From Kribbella monticola (lineage in GTDB: Bacteria; Actinomycetota; Actinomycetes; Propionibacteriales; Kribbellaceae): a stretch of 64,000 bases of DNA. The position numbers and the translations under genes are program-made. The notes below the pieces were generated by a model. It did no database searches, had not been told where the DNA came from, and was given only the letters and a program-made list of their open reading frames with translations. The number at the start of each line of letters is the position of its first letter. Position 1 is the first letter of the stretch. This document shows positions 28,253 to 39,903 of this stretch, piece after piece. The stretch covers positions 186,001 to 250,000 of the forward strand of contig NZ_QFXK01000031.1 in NCBI RefSeq assembly GCF_003261635.1. The letters run 5' to 3'.

Positions 28253-29320
28253 ATGACGGCGACCGAGACAGAACCGGCGACCACCCACGAGGTGGTCCTC
28301 GAGGCCGAGGGCCTCACCAAACACTTCCCCGTACGCCGGGGGCTGCGCAGCCTCTTCACCCGGGAGCGCAAAGCGGTGCACGCGGTGGACGACCTGAGGC
28401 TGACGCTTCGCCGGGGCCGGGTCACCGCCCTCGTCGGCGAATCCGGCTCGGGCAAGTCCACGGTGGCCCGTCTACTGGCCCAGCTGTATCCGCGCACTTC
28501 GGGCGACATCCGGCTGCACGGCGAGACGATCACCGTGCACGGCGGCCGCAAGTTCCGCGCGTACTGCCGCCAGGTGCAGATGATCTTCCAGGACCCGTTC
28601 GCCTCGCTGAACCCGGTCCACACCGTGCGCTATCACCTGACCCGCGCGCTGAAGATCCACGGCCGGGCCGGCAAGACCTCCGCCGAGCTCGAGGACAACC
28701 TCAGGCAACTGCTGCTCAGGGTCCAGCTCACCCCGCCCGAGCGCTACCTGGACAAGTTCCCGCACGAGCTGTCCGGCGGCCAGCGCCAGCGAGTCTCGAT
28801 CGCGCGCGCACTCGGCGCCGACCCCGAGGTACTGCTGGCCGACGAGCCGGTGTCGATGCTCGACGTGTCGATCCGCCTCGGTGTACTGAACTTGTTGCGG
28901 GACTTGAAAGAACGCTTGAACTTAGCCATTCTCTACATCACTCACGACATCGCGTCGGCGCGCTACTTCGCAGACGAGACGATGGTGATGTACGCCGGTC
29001 GCCTGGTCGAGGGCGGCGATTCCGAAACGGTCACCCAGCAACCCGCGCACCCCTATACCCGGCTGCTGATCGAGAGCGCGCCCGACCCGGACCGCCTGGA
29101 CCGCGTCGGTGATCCGAAGGACGCACCGGAGGACGAGGCCGGTGGTGAACCGCCGAGCCTGATCGCGCCGCCGACCGGTTGCCGGTTCCACCCGCGCTGC
29201 ATCCACGCGATGCCGAAGTGCTCGACCGAACTGCCGCCCCGGTTCGAACTGCCGGTCATCTCCGGTGAAGGCGAGCACTGGGCCGCGTGCTGGCTCTACG
29301 AGGAAGGGGCCGCGAAGTGA
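28253..29320 (+). CDS. ABC importer ATP-binding protein, DppF/OppF type
   Basis: 355 residues. Walker A GESGSGKST, Q-loop MIFQDPFASLNPVH, signature LSGGQRQR, Walker B VLLADEPVSMLDVS, switch His in ITHD. The C-terminal oligo_HPY domain is present with CRFHPRCIHAMPKC, a Cys-rich motif that binds an iron-sulfur cluster in some family members. It overlaps the first permease gene (GTGA, 29317-29320). Confidence 0.93.
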   Translation: MTATETEPATTHEVVLEAEGLTKHFPVRRGLRSLFTRERKAVHAVDDLRLTLRRGRVTALVGESGSGKSTVARLLAQLYPRTSGDIRLHGETITVHGGRKFRAYCRQVQMIFQDPFASLNPVHTVRYHLTRALKIHGRAGKTSAELEDNLRQLLLRVQLTPPERYLDKFPHELSGGQRQRVSIARALGADPEVLLADEPVSMLDVSIRLGVLNLLRDLKERLNLAILYITHDIASARYFADETMVMYAGRLVEGGDSETVTQQPAHPYTRLLIESAPDPDRLDRVGDPKDAPEDEAGGEPPSLIAPPTGCRFHPRCIHAMPKCSTELPPRFELPVISGEGEHWAACWLYEEGAAK

Positions 29321-30297
29321 AGTTCCTGCTGCAGCGGATCGCGTTCTACCTGTTCACGGCCTGGGCCGCGATCACCATCAACTTCTTCATCCCGCGCCTG
29401 ATCCCCGGTGACCCGGTCACCTCGCTGATCAACAAGTTCCAGGGCCAGATGAGCACCGAGGCGATCCAGTCGCTGTACGTGCTGTTCGGCCTGGACAAGA
29501 ACGCGAGCATGTGGAGCCAGTACATCGACTATTGGGGCCAGATCTTCCACGGCAACCTCGGACTGTCGTTCACGTTCTTCCCCACCCCGGTCTCGGACAT
29601 CCTCAAGCAGAGCCTGCCGTGGACCATCGCGCTGGTCGGCATCACCACCTTCGCCAGCTTCATGATCGGTACGGCGCTCGGCGTACTGGCCGGCTGGCGA
29701 CGTGGCTCCTGGCTCGACGGGTTGTTGCCTGTGACAACCTTCCTGTCGTCCATCCCGTACTTCTGGCTCGGTCTGCTGGCGATCACGTTCCTGGCCGGCA
29801 CGGACAGCTTCTTCCCGTCGTCCGGCGGCTACGAGCCCGGTCTTGTGCCGTCCTGGAACGGTGAGTTCATCGGCAGCGCAATCCAGCACAGCCTTTTGCC
29901 GGCGATCACCATTCTGATCTCGTCGGTCAGCGGCTGGATCCTCAGCATGCGGAACATGATGGTCACGGTCGCGTCGGAGGACTACATCACCGTCGCGCAC
30001 GCCAAGGGCCTGCCCGAGCGACGGGTGATGGTCAGCTACGCCGCCCGCAACGCGCTGCTGCCGAACGTGTCCGGCTTCGCGCTCTCGCTCGGCTTCATCG
30101 TCGGCGGCACGCTGCTGGTGGAGATCGTCTTCTCCTACCCCGGCATCGGCTACAACCTCTTCCAGGCCGTCGGCGCCAAGGACTATCCCTTGATGCAGGG
30201 CGTGTTCTTGGTCATCACGATGTCGGTGCTGATCGCCAACCTGGTCGCAGATGTCGCCTACCTGCTGCTCGATCCCCGCACCCGCAAGGAGGGCTGA
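29317..30297 (+). CDS. ABC importer permease, DppB/OppB type
   Basis: 326 residues with six helices. The N-terminal signature FIPRLIPGDPV and the EAA loop (EDYITVAHAKGLPERRVM) are typical of OppB/DppB. GTG at 29317 is preferred over an upstream in-frame ATG at 29287, because it follows AGGAAGGGG and makes the four-base overlap with the ATPase stop. Confidence 0.92.
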   Translation: MKFLLQRIAFYLFTAWAAITINFFIPRLIPGDPVTSLINKFQGQMSTEAIQSLYVLFGLDKNASMWSQYIDYWGQIFHGNLGLSFTFFPTPVSDILKQSLPWTIALVGITTFASFMIGTALGVLAGWRRGSWLDGLLPVTTFLSSIPYFWLGLLAITFLAGTDSFFPSSGGYEPGLVPSWNGEFIGSAIQHSLLPAITILISSVSGWILSMRNMMVTVASEDYITVAHAKGLPERRVMVSYAARNALLPNVSGFALSLGFIVGGTLLVEIVFSYPGIGYNLFQAVGAKDYPLMQGVFLVITMSVLIANLVADVAYLLLDPRTRKEG

Positions 30298-30300
30298 CCG

Positions 30301-31343
30301 ATGTCCGCACCTGCCAGCACCGTCACCGCGGTCACCCCCGAAGGCCCGGTCGAGGCAGCCGCCCCGGCCAAGCGCCAGCGGTTGCGCTTCGTCGCGAACC
30401 CCAAGGCCGCAACAGGTCTCGTCGTCCTCGCCTTCTTCTGCCTGATCGCGATCATCGGCCCCTGGATCGCCCCGTTCGACCCGTCGGCCCGCAGCAGCGA
30501 CCTGATCCAGGCGCCGTCCGGCAAACACTGGTTCGGTACGACACACCTCGGCCAGGACATCTTCAGCCAGGTCCTGGTCGGCACCCGCGGGGTGATGTTC
30601 GTCGGCCTGCTGGCCGGCATCATCGCCACCGCGCTGTCGGTTCTGATCGGCGTCAGCTCAGGCTTCCTGGGTGGCGCCGCGGACGAAGGCCTGTCCGCCT
30701 TGTCGAACGTCTTCCTGGTGATCCCGGCGCTGCCGCTGATCATCATCGTGGCCTCCACCATCCCGAGCGCCGGCGACCTGATGGTTGCGCTCGTCATCGG
30801 GTTGACGTCCTGGGCCTGGGGAGCACGCGTACTCCGGGCGCAGACCCTCTCGTTGCGCAGGCGGGACTACGTCGAGGCAGCCCGTGCGACCGGTGAAAGC
30901 ACCTGGCGGATCATCACCGTCGAGATCCTCCCGAACCTGACCGCGATCATCGCCTCCGGTTTCGTCGGCACCGTGATCTTCGCCGTGATGTCCGAGATCA
31001 CCCTGGCCTTCATCGGCATCTCGACGATCTCCGAATGGAACTGGGGCACGATCTTGTTCTGGGCCCAGAGCCAGCAGGCTCTCGCCCAGGGCGCCTGGTG
31101 GTGGTTCGTCCCGGCCGGCCTGGCGATCGCCGTACTGGGCACCGCGTTGTCACTGATCAACTTCGGGATCGACGAGTTCGTCAGCCCGCGGTTGCGCAGC
31201 GCCGGGCACACCAAGGTGAAGACCACCGACGGTCACACGGTCCGGATGCGGGTCGGGTTCACCCCGGTCCTGTCCACTAGCAGCGCGAAGGAACCGGTCA
31301 CCCCGGTCCTGCGCAAGACCGCCGACAAAGCGAAGGGTGCCGC

Positions 31344-31347
<4 letters not shown>
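30301..31347 (+). CDS. ABC importer permease, DppC/OppC type
   Basis: 348 residues. A cytoplasmic Ala/Pro-rich N-terminus precedes an OppC-type core with WFGTTHLGQDIFSQV (the conserved GTDxxGRD-like motif) and the EAA loop YVEAARATGESTWRII. It extends about 40 residues past the last helix. It starts 3 bases after the DppB-type gene. Confidence 0.92.
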
Positions 31348-32360
<1,013 letters not shown>

Positions 32361-32395
32361 CCACACCTCACCACGACCTTCCCCGAAGGGAGCCA

Positions 32396-32427
32396 GTACG
32401 GCGTTCGCCCACCGGCGGGCGCCGTAC
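32396..32427 (+). promoter_or_regulatory. Hairpin just before the second GH1 gene
   Basis: GTACGGC (32396-32402) pairs with GCCGTAC (32421-32427), with an inner GCCC/GGGC pairing. It ends 8 bases before the GH1 ATG, where a ribosome site would be expected, so it may modulate translation or end an upstream message. Confidence 0.45.
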
Positions 32428-32435
32428 GCACGACT

Positions 32436-33860
<1,425 letters not shown>

Positions 33861-33865
33861 CTCGC

Positions 33866-33893
33866 CGGGGTGCCCATTCCTGGCGATGGGCAC
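33866..33893. terminator. Terminator after the second GH1 gene
   Basis: GGGTGCCCAT pairs with ATGGGCACCC (10 base pairs, 8-base loop), 6 bases after the GH1 stop. Confidence 0.65.
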
Positions 33894-33910
33894 CCTCCGG
33901 CGTCGGTCTG

Positions 33911-34023
33911 CGGACCGCCAGGCCATCAGTACGGCGATCGCCTGGCGGACCTCTTCGCTGGGGCACGCTCAGCAGCGGTCGACTTTCGGCCGGCCCACGC
34001 CGTACTGATGTGCTGGCGGTCCG
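33911..34023. repeat. 26-base imperfect inverted repeat
   Basis: 33911-33936 (starting CGGACCGCCAGGCCATCAGT) is inverted at 33998-34023 (ending ACTGATGTGCTGGCGGTCCG) with 24 of 26 bases matching and a 61-base spacer. A third partial copy, GCCTGGCGGACC, sits at about 33940. It lies between converging GH1 and HAD genes. Confidence 0.65.
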
Positions 34024-34037
34024 GCCCCCGCAACGAG

Positions 34038-34703
34038 TCAGGCGAGAGGAGTCTCTCCCAGAGCCTCGGTCAGGTCGGCCGGGGTGTCGTAGATGGCGAT
34101 GGCGCCTGCAGCTTTGAGTTCGTCGTCGCCGAAGCCGCCGGAGCGGACGACGATGGTGGGGAAGCCGGCCTTCTTTGCGGCTTTGACGTCCCAGACCGAG
34201 TCGCCGATCATCACGCTGGACGCATCCGGCGGGGCGTCGACCTTCTTCAGGGCGACGTGGAGCAGGTCGGGCGCCGGTTTCGAGGCTTCGACATCGGCGC
34301 TGCTGGTCCAGGCATCGACGATGTCGCGGGCGTCCAGTTTGTCCAGGAAGACGTCGACGTGGCGCTGCTGGGCGGAGCTGGCCAGCACCAAGCGGTGACC
34401 GCGTTCCTTGATTGCGAGCAGCAGATCGCGCGCACCGGGCAGCGGCTCCATCTCGTCCAGCAGCGCGTCGACCTCCTTGCCCTGCTGTTCGCGGGCCTGG
34501 TCGCCCACCCGGCGCTCCAAGTCGTCGCCCCCGATTTCGGCGACGACCTGATCTCCGCCCATGCCGATCAGCCGATGCAGCCGCCAGACAGGAAAGATCT
34601 CGCCCACCGAGCGCAGTGCGCGGTACCACGCCAGCGCGTGCTGGTAGTTGGAGTCGATGAGCGTCCCGTCGATGTCCAGGACGGCGATGGCAGAGTTGGT
34701 CAC
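34038..34703 (-). CDS. HAD superfamily hydrolase, phosphoglycolate-phosphatase-like
   Basis: 221 residues. Motif I is VLDIDGTLIDSN (nucleophile and acid Asp), motif II is LVLASS, then a Lys in the EASKPAPDL segment, and motif IV is MIGDSVWDVKAAKKAG. The helical cap sits between motifs I and II, as in the Gph/beta-phosphoglucomutase-like subgroup. GTG at 34703 is chosen because upstream in-frame sequence is not HAD-like and runs into the divergent hydrolase gene. It probably dephosphorylates a small sugar phosphate. Confidence 0.85.
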   Translation of the reverse strand: MTNSAIAVLDIDGTLIDSNYQHALAWYRALRSVGEIFPVWRLHRLIGMGGDQVVAEIGGDDLERRVGDQAREQQGKEVDALLDEMEPLPGARDLLLAIKERGHRLVLASSAQQRHVDVFLDKLDARDIVDAWTSSADVEASKPAPDLLHVALKKVDAPPDASSVMIGDSVWDVKAAKKAGFPTIVVRSGGFGDDELKAAGAIAIYDTPADLTEALGETPLA

Positions 34704-34803
34704 GCCGACGAGGTACCCACCTCTCGGTACGCCAACCGCACGCGCACAGACCCGACGTGCGATAGCTTGCGCGCTACAGACGAGAACGAGGGGTTTCCGA
34801 ATC

Positions 34804-35592
34804 ATGGGTGAGTACGTCCAGCTGGGTGCCGTGAAGACGTGGTACGACGAGGTCGGCGAGGGCACGCCGCTCGTGTTGATGCACGGTGGGCTGGTGGACG
34901 CCAGGTTCTTCGCGGCGAACATCGGTCCGCTGGCCGAGCACTTCCACGTCTACACCCCGGAGCGCCGCGGCCACGGGCACACGCCGGATGTCGAGGGGCC
35001 GATCAACTACCAGTTGATGGCCGACGACACGATCGCGTTCCTCGAGACGGTCGTGGGCGAGCCGGCCGATCTGGTCGGGCACAGCGACGGCGCGTTCATC
35101 GCCATGCTGATCGCGATGCAGCGGCCCGAGCTGGTCAAGCGGCTGGTGCTGATCAGCGGCGGCTTCAACAAGTCCGGCGAGGCCGGTCCGGAGATGGAGT
35201 GGGACGTCGACCAGATCGCACAGTTCCTCGGCCCGGCGTACGGCGAGGTTTCGCCGGACGGGGAGGAGCACTTCAAGGTGGTCGCGACCAAGATCGGCGA
35301 GATGGCCGCGAAGGAACCGAATCTGCAGGCGTCCGAGCTCGGTGTGATCACGGCGCGCACGCTGGTGATGTTCTCCGACGACGACCTGGTGACGCTCGCG
35401 CATGCGGTGGAGATGTACGACGCGATCCCGGGTGCCGAGTTCGCCGTCGTACCGGGCACCTCGCACTTCCTCACCCAGGAGAAGCCCGACCTGGTGAACC
35501 GGATCGTCCTCGACTTCCTCACCAAGGAGCCGATCCCCACCATCGCCGGTATTCGCCGCCCACCCCACTTCGACCTGCCCGCCGACAGCTGA
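34804..35592 (+). CDS. Alpha/beta hydrolase
   Basis: 262 residues. The oxyanion motif LVLMHGGLVDARFF precedes the nucleophile elbow, which reads LVGHSDGAFIAM (Ser in GHSDG). A candidate acid is in MFSDDDLV, and the catalytic His is in PGTSHFL. The ATG at 34804 follows GAGGGG; an in-frame upstream ATG at 34648 lies inside the divergent HAD gene and is rejected. It is an esterase or C-C hydrolase-like enzyme of unknown substrate. Confidence 0.87.
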   Translation: MGEYVQLGAVKTWYDEVGEGTPLVLMHGGLVDARFFAANIGPLAEHFHVYTPERRGHGHTPDVEGPINYQLMADDTIAFLETVVGEPADLVGHSDGAFIAMLIAMQRPELVKRLVLISGGFNKSGEAGPEMEWDVDQIAQFLGPAYGEVSPDGEEHFKVVATKIGEMAAKEPNLQASELGVITARTLVMFSDDDLVTLAHAVEMYDAIPGAEFAVVPGTSHFLTQEKPDLVNRIVLDFLTKEPIPTIAGIRRPPHFDLPADS

Positions 35593-35658
35593 CGATCTGG
35601 CCGTCGACGTCTCGGAGCCGCCGTCCGCACCGCCACCTATCCACACCGATTGCTGCGG

Positions 35659-38600
35659 TCAGAGCGTCGTGCGGCCGCGGGTGTATTCGGCGGTGAAGGT
35701 GGCGTTGCCGAGGGTCTCGATGAGGCGGCTGGTGATGCGGTCTACGTCGGCGCGCTCAGCCGGAGGGAGTGGCGCGCCGACATCTGCGCGCAGCTGGGCT
35801 GCGCGGCCCAGGTAGCGTGCCGCTCGGTCGGCGGAGGCAACGGTGAGTGAGTGGGCGCCGGCGAGGCCTTCGTACGCAAGAGCGAGCGCCCGTGGATCAC
35901 CAACCGCCTCGGCTGCCGCCAGACCCTCGGTATGCAAGGCCAAAGCAGCATCGGCCTCACCGCGCAGCTCGGCGATGAAGCCCAGCTCGGCGAGCACCAG
36001 GGGGACGCCGGGCTGCGAGTCGAGCTGGCGAAGCCAGTCGAGCCAGCGGCGAAAGTGGTGCTCGGCGACGTCGAGTTTGCCCTGCCGACGGGCGCCCAGC
36101 CCGAGTCCGAGCTCGGCGAACTCCTCAGCCGGCTTGTTCCCCTGCTCGGCGGCCAGCTTCATCGCCTGGGTGTGAAACTCCTCAGCCGCCCCGAAATCCC
36201 TTTTCAGCAGGGCGATTCGACCCAGTCCTGACAACCGCAACGATGCTTCACCCCAGAGTCCGAGCTCTTCGGCCATCCGTACGCCGTCGCGATGCAATTC
36301 GGCTGCTCGCTCGTAGTCGCCCGAGATCTCAGCGAGTTCGGCCAGGCTGTTCGTCGCCTTCAGCTGTCCCCAGCGATCGCCCAGCCGACGGAAGATCTCC
36401 TCGCTCCGCGCCGCATCCCTCCGAGCCTCGACCAACTCTCCACGAGCCCGCCCGAGCGTCGCGCGCACGCTCAGCGCCGCCGCGATCCCCCACTTGTCTC
36501 CCGTCGACTCGTACTCCGCGAGCGCCGCGTCGACGACCTCCACAGTCGCCGCCACCGCTCCCCCACGATGGGCGAACCCCAAGAACCAGTGCGCTCGAAT
36601 CCGCCTGTCAGCACCCAGCAACGTCCGAGCCGCCGCCGCACGCGCCGAGTCGTCACCCAGCAACCGGATGCCCGCCTGCCAACCGACAACCCGTTGCCTA
36701 AGGCCCTCATCACCGGTCGCAGAAACTCCCAGAGCAGCAGCGAAAGCACGCTCCGCTTCGCCGATGCGCCCGCGCAGGAACCAGTACCAAGCAAGCGCAT
36801 CCACCAATCGAAGCGCCGACTCCCCGTCCCCGAGCCCGACCGCCGCATCCAGTACTGCGCGCAGGTTGCCGGTCTCCGCGTCGAGCCGGGCCAGCCAGTC
36901 GCGCTGGTCGTGCCCGTACAACTTCGGCTCGGCCTCGATCGCGAAGCGGGTGTACCAGTCGATCGCCCGGCGCTCGATCTCCTCCGCCTCACCGGCTTCC
37001 CGAAGGCGCTCCCCGGCGTACAGCTTGATGGATTCGGGCAACCGGTACCGCGGACCGTCGAGCACGGTCACCAGCGAGCGGTCCACCAGTCGGCCGAGCA
37101 ACTCAGCTCCGGCGCCAACCGCTGCGGCGCCCTCCAGCGTGCAACTGTCCGCGTGGACGGACAGCCGGCGCAACGCCAGCTGCTCCGGTTCGCTCAGGAG
37201 TTCCCAACTCCAGGCGACCATCGCGCGCAGCGTCTGATGCCGCCGGGGACCATCTCGTCGTCCGGACTCCAGCACCTTGAACCGATCGTCGAGCCGCGCC
37301 GACAGTTCCGCGACGCCGAGCGACCTGACCCGGGTCGCGGCCAACTCGAGTGCGAGCGGCAGTCTGTCCAGTCGGTCGCAGATCGCGGCGACGGCGGAGC
37401 CCTTCTCCACCACACCGCCGGCCGCCGACGCCCGTAGTACGAACAGCTCGGCCGCGGCCTCGGCGGTAAGCGCCGGAACCACGACCAGATGCTCGCCGTC
37501 GACAGCGAGCGGCTCCTGGCTCGTCACCAGCACTCGCAGTTCAGGGGCCTTACGCAACAATTCGCCGACCAGCTCGGCCACAGGACCGACAAGATGCTCA
37601 CAGTTATCGAGGATCAGTAAGACCGACTGGTTGCTCAAGGCATCCATCACCTGATGGTCCCGCACGCCCACCGCCGCAGCAACAGCCTCGACCACGTCCG
37701 CCGCAACAGTTGCACCGCCGTCGACGCGCTCCAGAGCAGCAAGTTCGACCAGCCAGACACCGTCCGCGAAATCGCCGGCGACCTGGCGCGCCGCCTCGAT
37801 CGCAAGCCGGGACTTGCCGACGCCACCCGGACCGGTCAGGGTCACCAATCGGTTGGTCTTCAATGTTCCCGCCAGCTCAGGCAGCAACTGCTCCCGGCCG
37901 ATCAGGTCCGTCACGGGCGCCGGCAGATTCGAGCGTCGCCGGACCGGCGGCACATCCAAACAAGGGTCCTGCCGCAGGATCGCCTGCTGCAGCTCCATCA
38001 ACTCCGCAGACGGTTCCAGCCCCAGCCCTTCCTTGAGTCGTTCGCGCAACCTGCGGTAGCTGTCGAGCGCCTCGCTGTGCCGTCCGGTTCGATACAGCGC
38101 CTTCAGGTACGCCGCCCGCAAGCGCAGCCGCAGTGGATGCCGCCGGACCAGATCACCCAGTTCCCCGATCAGCTCGGCGTGCTCTCCCAGCTCCAACCGG
38201 AGCTCGGCCAGCGACTCGACCGCAGTGAGCCGCTCCTCCTCCAGGCGATCGACGGCCGCGCGCACGAACGGCTCGGCCGAGAAATCGGCGTACGGCGTAC
38301 CGCGCCACAGCGCGAGCGCCTTGCTCAATCGCCCGGCACGGAACCGGAACTCGCCCGATGCTTCGACCAATGACCGGAACTCGGCGACGTCGGTGACCGC
38401 ATCGAGCCGGTACCCCGGCGACTGCGAGACCACCAGGGCCCGAGCACCCGGCTCGGCGGCATCGAGTGCCCGGCGCAGTTGTGAAACCCGCAGCTGCAAC
38501 GCGTTGGCAGGATCCCGCGGCATCCGATCCGGCCAGAGATCAGCGATCAACCGCGCGGACGGAACCACTCGCCCTTCGGACACGAGCAGCTCGGCCAGCA

Positions 38601-38685
38601 GGGCGCGCACCTTCCGCTCGGGGATCCGCACCGGCTCCCCGTCCTCCGTCCAGACCGCCACCGGCCCCAGCACGCCGAACCGCAT
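35659..38685 (-). CDS. AfsR/SARP-type regulator with BTAD, NB-ARC and TPR domains
   Basis: 1008 residues. An OmpR-like winged HTH (1-95, GPVAVWTEDG, then PSARLIADLWP) is followed by a BTAD helical domain (about 100-245). An NB-ARC ATPase has P-loop TLTGPGGVGKS and Walker B LLILDNCEHL. TPR-type helices make up the rest, from about residue 560. AfsR-like proteins activate secondary metabolism and respond to phosphorylation or nucleotide state. Divergent from a questin-oxidase-like gene, it has no biosynthetic core genes next to it in this window. The ATG has no clear Shine-Dalgarno. Confidence 0.92.
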   Translation of the reverse strand: MRFGVLGPVAVWTEDGEPVRIPERKVRALLAELLVSEGRVVPSARLIADLWPDRMPRDPANALQLRVSQLRRALDAAEPGARALVVSQSPGYRLDAVTDVAEFRSLVEASGEFRFRAGRLSKALALWRGTPYADFSAEPFVRAAVDRLEEERLTAVESLAELRLELGEHAELIGELGDLVRRHPLRLRLRAAYLKALYRTGRHSEALDSYRRLRERLKEGLGLEPSAELMELQQAILRQDPCLDVPPVRRRSNLPAPVTDLIGREQLLPELAGTLKTNRLVTLTGPGGVGKSRLAIEAARQVAGDFADGVWLVELAALERVDGGATVAADVVEAVAAAVGVRDHQVMDALSNQSVLLILDNCEHLVGPVAELVGELLRKAPELRVLVTSQEPLAVDGEHLVVVPALTAEAAAELFVLRASAAGGVVEKGSAVAAICDRLDRLPLALELAATRVRSLGVAELSARLDDRFKVLESGRRDGPRRHQTLRAMVAWSWELLSEPEQLALRRLSVHADSCTLEGAAAVGAGAELLGRLVDRSLVTVLDGPRYRLPESIKLYAGERLREAGEAEEIERRAIDWYTRFAIEAEPKLYGHDQRDWLARLDAETGNLRAVLDAAVGLGDGESALRLVDALAWYWFLRGRIGEAERAFAAALGVSATGDEGLRQRVVGWQAGIRLLGDDSARAAAARTLLGADRRIRAHWFLGFAHRGGAVAATVEVVDAALAEYESTGDKWGIAAALSVRATLGRARGELVEARRDAARSEEIFRRLGDRWGQLKATNSLAELAEISGDYERAAELHRDGVRMAEELGLWGEASLRLSGLGRIALLKRDFGAAEEFHTQAMKLAAEQGNKPAEEFAELGLGLGARRQGKLDVAEHHFRRWLDWLRQLDSQPGVPLVLAELGFIAELRGEADAALALHTEGLAAAEAVGDPRALALAYEGLAGAHSLTVASADRAARYLGRAAQLRADVGAPLPPAERADVDRITSRLIETLGNATFTAEYTRGRTTL

Positions 38686-38876
38686 GACGCCGAGACTAGG
38701 GCACTGTAGGTCTCGGACGCGGTGGATCTCCTAGCTCCACAGCTCGTTCCACAGCGGATCTACAGGCGAGCTCGGCACACTGCGCGCATGGGCGACGGAT
38801 TCTGGACGAGGCATACGAACGGTTCGCGCGGACCGGGCCGGAGTGGGGCGAGAACACGCTCACCAACCACGGCCCG

Positions 38877-39848
38877 ATGGCCGTCGAGGTCCTGGTACGA
38901 CGTGGTCTCGCGGCCGACGTCCATCGCTGGATCGACGCGTACGTCGGCAAGCTCAGCGAGCTCCCGTCGGTGAGCGACCGCATCACCGACGACAGTTGGC
39001 AAGACGCGCTCGGAGACGGCCGCCGCATCGGAGACTGGACGGCGTACTTCGTCGAGCAATTGCAGGAGCACTCCTGGCGCGAGGTGCTCGTCACCTGGTG
39101 GCCGCGCCTGCTGCCGGGCATCGTGGCGGGCGCGACGCACGGGGTGATCCGCGTCAGTCACGCAGTACGGACCCTGCTCCGCGGCGACGAGAGCCCGGCC
39201 GCCGTGACCGAACTGGCCCATGGCCTCGCGTTCTGGGCAGCTCGGATGCGCGGTGTTCCGGGCGCCGATGATGCATCGGCCGGTCGTCATCGACGCGCTG
39301 ATGGCACGCTCGGAGTCAACGAGGCGCTCGACGCCATCCCGCGAATCCCGTCCCAGCAGGGAACCGTGGCAGTCCGCTTCGGCCAGCTCGCCGAGCTGCC
39401 AACCTGGCCGGCCTCGCTGCGATCCCTCCGTACGCCGACCAGCCCGGCCGACGTCGAGCGCCAACTGGCCGACCTCGTCGCCGGGGCCGCGACGCGCTAC
39501 CTCACGCACGGGCACGGCAGCCCGGTGCTCTTGGTGCACACGGCGACCGCGCCCAACGCAGTACTGCACACACTCCCCGCGCTGCCGCAGTCACTGTGGG
39601 CGCCAAGCCTGTCGTCGGTATGGGCGGCCAGTGCTGCGATCACGGCCGCGTATGCGCCCGCGCAGCCGCTGCCACGGGACGAACTACCCGCGGGCAGTGT
39701 CCACGCAGACGAGTTGATGAGTTACGCGCTGAAGCATTCCGACGAGCACGTGATCAAGTTCGCGGACACCGCCCTCGACGCATATGCCCACGGCGGCGAT
39801 TCGGAGGTCCTGGCGGCTGCCCAACGGGTCGGAGATCTGATCAAATAG
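38877..39848 (+). CDS. Questin oxidase-like (DUF4243) protein, N-terminus uncertain
   Basis: 323 residues from the first in-frame ATG. His-rich, helix-rich sequence resembling the questin oxidase-like family (TWWPRLLPGIVAGATHGVIR; LTHGHGSPVLLVHTATAPNA; HSDEHVIKFADTALDAY). Family members normally begin about 25 residues earlier with a segment like LDEAYERFARTGPEW followed by NHGPM. That segment is encoded in the same frame directly upstream (38802-38876) but has no ATG/GTG/TTG. An ATG at 38788 in another frame would join it by a one-base shift. The true gene is therefore frameshifted or starts at a rare codon. Fungal relatives open an anthraquinone ring; the bacterial role is unknown. Confidence 0.75.
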   Translation: MAVEVLVRRGLAADVHRWIDAYVGKLSELPSVSDRITDDSWQDALGDGRRIGDWTAYFVEQLQEHSWREVLVTWWPRLLPGIVAGATHGVIRVSHAVRTLLRGDESPAAVTELAHGLAFWAARMRGVPGADDASAGRHRRADGTLGVNEALDAIPRIPSQQGTVAVRFGQLAELPTWPASLRSLRTPTSPADVERQLADLVAGAATRYLTHGHGSPVLLVHTATAPNAVLHTLPALPQSLWAPSLSSVWAASAAITAAYAPAQPLPRDELPAGSVHADELMSYALKHSDEHVIKFADTALDAYAHGGDSEVLAAAQRVGDLIK

Positions 39849-39853
39849 CAGTA

Positions 39854-39891
39854 GTGGTGGTCGGTGTTCCCGCGAAGTCACCGACCACCAC
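39854..39891. terminator. Bidirectional terminator
   Basis: GTGGTGGTCGGTG and CACCGACCACCAC form a perfect 13-base-pair stem with a 12-base loop between the converging genes. Confidence 0.75.
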
Positions 39892-39903
39892 CCAGCGGGT
39901 GTT

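Noticed and set aside
34648..34803. N-terminal extension of the alpha/beta hydrolase from ATG 34648
   Set aside because: It overlaps the start of the divergent HAD gene and adds non-family residues; ATG 34804 has a good ribosome site.
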